Positions 3,982 through 6,671 of a stretch of DNA of 6,671 bases are shown in pieces (position 1 is the stretch's first letter; the number at the start of each line of letters is the position of its first letter). The stretch covers positions 1 to 6,671 of the forward strand of contig SLGU01000096.1 in NCBI GenBank assembly GCA_007136525.1. Reading direction: 5' to 3'. The stretch comes from Desulfobacteraceae bacterium (GTDB taxonomy: Bacteria > Desulfobacterota > Desulfobacteria > Desulfobacterales > Desulfosalsimonadaceae). A program made the position numbers and the translations under genes. The notes under the pieces are model-generated. The model did not search any database, was not told the origin of the DNA, and saw only the letters and a program-made list of their open reading frames with translations.

Positions 3982-6671
3982 CTACCTCATTTTAAACAGC
4001 TTTCCGATGAGTTGGGACTTCATCACATCACCGGCTATCTTGAGCTTGCCGGATGTGAAAGCGGCCATGGGGTCCAGTTTCCCGGAAATCATGTCAATAA
4101 AGTCATTGTCCGATATTTTCAGCGTGCAGGTCGGTTTTTCGGCAACGCCCGCATCAATGGTACACGCGCCGCCGGAAACAGTGACAGACCAGTCGCCGCC
4201 GCCAGGGCCGGAAATGGCGTACTGAAAGACAACATCGACCCCTTTGGCGGCATCCGGGTTGAACGCTTCCGGCATTTTTTCGAAGATTTCGGCAACCGAA
4301 GGCCCAGAGGCCGCATCCGCTCCAGCTCCCTTTTTATCGGTTTCTTCAGGGGGGACCAGCATTGCGAACATGGCGCTGTTGAGGTCATCCATCTCCTTTG
4401 CGCCGGACATGTCGTTTATGGCTTCAAAATTGGCGCTGATGTCTTCCGGCGTGGGCGGCGCATCGTCTTTGCCGAGCTTGACGCCCTTGCCGGTCAAAAC
4501 GGCCGCCCGGTTGAAATATCCCATGCCCGTGTTGAAAATGCCGCCGGATTCCTCGCAGGCCTCGCTGGACAGGTAGAGCGCCATGGGAACGACGAATTCC
4601 GGTTTCATTTTTTCAAAAATGTCGGGGGGCATGATGTCTTCGGTCAGCCGGGAGGCGGCCAGCGGTGCGATGGTGTTGACCTTGATGTTGTATTTTTTCC
4701 CCTCCAGCTTGATCGTGTTGGCCAGCCCCACAAGGGCCATTTTTGCAGCCGAGTAGTTGGTCTGCCCGAAGTTGCCGTACAGGCCGGCAGCCGATGTGGT
4801 CATCACGATTCGGCCGTAGCCGTTTTCGCGCATCACCGCAAATGCGGGGCGGGTTACGTTGTAGGCGCCGTTGAGGTGAACAGCCAGGACCGCATTCCAG
4901 TTTTCCGGTTCCATCTTGATGAAGCTTTTGTCCCTCAGGATGCCGGCATTGTTAATCAGGATGTCAACCTTGCCAAACGTGTCCACGGCGGTTTTGACGA
5001 TGTTTTCACCGCCTTCGGGCGTGGCCACGTTGTCGTAGTTGGCAACTGCCTTTCCGCCGGCCGCCAGGATCTCATCGACCACCTTCTGGGCCGGGGTGGC
5101 TGAGCCCGCGCCGGAGCCGTCCCTTGCGCCGCCCAGGTCGTTGACCACAACCGCGGCCCCCCGCCTGGCCAATTCAAGGGCATAGGCCTTGCCAAGCCCG
5201 CCCCCCGCACCGGTGACAATGGCAACCTGCATGTCAAAGCGGATTTTGGAGAGTTCCTCAGCGGCCCCGGGGATGGGTGCGGCTTTCCAGAAGTAATTCA
5301 CAAACCCGCGGTTTTTGTCCTCGGTGCGCTTTCGAAAGACCATTTTTACGGGCAAACCGACCTTGATCTCATCGAGCTTGCAGTCGGTGAAGTCTGCATT
5401 GAAACGACCGCCCCCCTCGAACTGGACCATGCCGTAGATATGGGGCGGGTCAAGGGACACGGCGAGCAGGTCACCGGTAAACGTCCTGACCCTGGCCGGT
5501 ATTTCCGAGTATTCGTAGTCTTCCTGCGAGCGTTTTGCCAGGCAGTCCGGGTTCACGCATACCTGGGTTTTGGGAAATTGCGGCGTGCCGCAGGCGGTGC
5601 ACTTTCCGCCCACAAGCCCCAGGATCATATGGCGCCTGCGGTACAGGGTGGTCATGGCGGTCTGGGTTTCGGATTCCGCGCGTATACCCATGTCCGGGTT
5701 GATCAGATCTCTGAAAACCAGGAACTTGGAATAGTTGTCAATGGCTTCCTTGTTTTCGACGGTATTTTTGAACGGCTTGCGTTCGTTGATTTTGACGATG
5801 TTTTCCGTCACCTGGAAATACATGGCGTTGCACCCCTGGCCGAAACCCGCCAGCACGATCCGGTCCCCGGGTTTGGCATCGTCCAGCGCCATGGCCATCA
5901 TCAACAATGGATGGGCGCAGCCGGTTTCCCCGCACACTTCATGGAGCGTGTCCACGGCCTTGTCTCCGGCACCCAGTGTTTTGGAGATTTTCTTGTGTTC
6001 GGCCTTGAAGAAGCAGGGAAAAACCAGCTTGTCCACATCGTCCATGGTGATATTGAGCTTTTCAAAAAGGCCGTTTATGGCTTTGGGAATGATTTTCGAA
6101 TATCCCTCATCGCGTATCCACCGTTCTTCCCATGTGTAGTCGAAGCGGTGGCGGACCCCCCGGTAATGGCCGACGAAATCATCGGAAAGGGTGTATGCGC
6201 CTTTGAATTCGGCGATGACATCGGTGTCGCCCACCATAAAGGATGCCGCCCCGTCGCCGAACCACATTTCATAAAACCCCGCGGGGCGCGTCTCCCGCTT
6301 GTCGGATGCGGTCACCAGGATGTTCTTGCGGTCCCCCCCTTTTGCGGTTTCCAGCGCGGCCAGCAGGGCCGTGGTCCCGGCCTTCTGGGAAGATGTGAAA
6401 TCCGATGAGAGGATATCGCTTTTAAGGTTCAAAGCGGTTGCCACGATGCCGGCGTTCTGGCGGTCTGCAAAGGGCAGCGTGGTGGAGGCCAGGAACATGG
6501 CGTCCACCTTTTTTCTGTCCCTGTTTTCAAGGCAACTGCGGGAGGCCTCCACGGACATGGTGATGGAATCTTCGTCCCAGTTGCACATGGAGCGGGTTCC
6601 CTGGGCGACCATCACGATGGCGGGGGCAAACCATCCCATGGACTGGTAAATGGCCGATCGATTGAGCCTGA
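3982..6671 (-). CDS. Multidomain acyl-CoA protein: HMGCS-like, DUF35, MFE-2 SDR, SCP2 (5' end outside window)
   Basis: The frame is open to the right edge, and the codons before the ATG at 6639 read RLNRSAIYQS, typical of an HMG-CoA-synthase-like N-terminus, so the real start is outside and 895 residues are visible. Numbering from the ATG at 6639: residues 1-285 form an HMGCS/KASIII-like thiolase fold (NWDEDS 20-25, QKAGT 85-89, GFGQGCNAM 265-273). Residues 330-455 are DUF35, with a zinc ribbon at Cys347, 350, 361 and 366 followed by an OB fold. Residues 468-770 are an SDR of the MFE-2 3-hydroxyacyl-CoA dehydrogenase type (TGAGGGLG 476-483, NNAG 563-566, Asn590, Ser616, Tyr629, Lys633, complete tetrad). 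Residues 781-885 are an SCP2 lipid-binding domain after a GAGADAASG-like linker. The SDR looks active, but the HMGCS-like domain appears to lack its catalytic triad. The hydratase domain of eukaryotic MFE-2 is absent. It probably acts with the thiolase gene downstream in a cytoplasmic acyl-CoA pathway; the substrate is unknown. Confidence 0.9.
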   Translation of the reverse strand, partial: RLNRSAIYQSMGWFAPAIVMVAQGTRSMCNWDEDSITMSVEASRSCLENRDRKKVDAMFLASTTLPFADRQNAGIVATALNLKSDILSSDFTSSQKAGTTALLAALETAKGGDRKNILVTASDKRETRPAGFYEMWFGDGAASFMVGDTDVIAEFKGAYTLSDDFVGHYRGVRHRFDYTWEERWIRDEGYSKIIPKAINGLFEKLNITMDDVDKLVFPCFFKAEHKKISKTLGAGDKAVDTLHEVCGETGCAHPLLMMAMALDDAKPGDRIVLAGFGQGCNAMYFQVTENIVKINERKPFKNTVENKEAIDNYSKFLVFRDLINPDMGIRAESETQTAMTTLYRRRHMILGLVGGKCTACGTPQFPKTQVCVNPDCLAKRSQEDYEYSEIPARVRTFTGDLLAVSLDPPHIYGMVQFEGGGRFNADFTDCKLDEIKVGLPVKMVFRKRTEDKNRGFVNYFWKAAPIPGAAEELSKIRFDMQVAIVTGAGGGLGKAYALELARRGAAVVVNDLGGARDGSGAGSATPAQKVVDEILAAGGKAVANYDNVATPEGGENIVKTAVDTFGKVDILINNAGILRDKSFIKMEPENWNAVLAVHLNGAYNVTRPAFAVMRENGYGRIVMTTSAAGLYGNFGQTNYSAAKMALVGLANTIKLEGKKYNIKVNTIAPLAASRLTEDIMPPDIFEKMKPEFVVPMALYLSSEACEESGGIFNTGMGYFNRAAVLTGKGVKLGKDDAPPTPEDISANFEAINDMSGAKEMDDLNSAMFAMLVPPEETDKKGAGADAASGPSVAEIFEKMPEAFNPDAAKGVDVVFQYAISGPGGGDWSVTVSGGACTIDAGVAEKPTCTLKISDNDFIDMISGKLDPMAAFTSGKLKIAGDVMKSQLIGKLFKMR

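Noticed and set aside
3658..5103. 481-codon plus-strand open frame antisense to the fusion and thiolase genes
   Set aside because: Composition is that of a GC-rich antisense shadow (His/Gly/Arg/Phe-rich) with no recognisable domain. The minus-strand genes beneath have clear motifs.
5440..6408. 322-codon plus-strand open frame
   Set aside because: It lies wholly antisense to the HMGCS-like/DUF35 part of the fusion and has no recognisable motif.
6637..6639. ATG at 6639 as start of the fusion protein
   Set aside because: The frame stays open to the window edge and the upstream codons (RLNRSAIYQS) continue the expected HMGCS-like N-terminus, so the gene is cut by the window.

Overview
The window is bacterial and every recognisable gene lies on the minus strand. 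The proteins resemble those of Desulfobacterota (former Deltaproteobacteria, Desulfobacterales-type anaerobes with large sets of acyl-CoA enzymes). That assignment rests on recalled protein resemblance and gene style, not on a marker gene.

Layout in the direction of transcription (right to left). (1) 6671-3982: a very large multidomain protein whose true start lies beyond the right edge. Its domains, in order, are an HMG-CoA-synthase-like thiolase fold, a DUF35 zinc ribbon plus OB fold, an MFE-2-type short-chain dehydrogenase and a C-terminal SCP2 sterol-carrier domain. (2) After a 106-nt gap, 3875-2667: an SCP2-type thiolase with intact catalytic residues. (3) About 100 nt further on, a strong intrinsic terminator (2492-2565) closes this unit. 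(4) 2112-2491: a gene-poor stretch holding a decayed C-terminal fragment of an alpha/beta-hydrolase and a weak promoter candidate. (5) 2111-1026: an AI-2E/PerM-family membrane protein. (6) 974-171: the flavin-dependent thymidylate synthase ThyX, 51 nt after the membrane protein. (7) 1-172: a long nested inverted repeat that runs into the thyX stop codon and is flanked by a 10-bp direct repeat.

The first two genes probably work together on an acyl-CoA substrate. Family knowledge supports this: DUF35 proteins pair with thiolase-fold enzymes in the archaeal thiolase/HMG-CoA synthase complex, in benzoylsuccinyl-CoA thiolase (BbsAB) and in the steroid side-chain aldolase Ltp2/ChsH2. Here the SDR would oxidise a 3-hydroxyacyl-CoA, the separate thiolase would cleave (or form) the 3-oxoacyl-CoA, and the DUF35 and SCP2 domains would hold or present the acyl-CoA or lipid. 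The most striking point is that the HMG-CoA-synthase-like domain seems to have lost its whole Glu/Cys/His triad, with Gln in place of the Cys. It may therefore be a scaffold or have changed chemistry. AI-2E and thyX look like an unrelated housekeeping pair.
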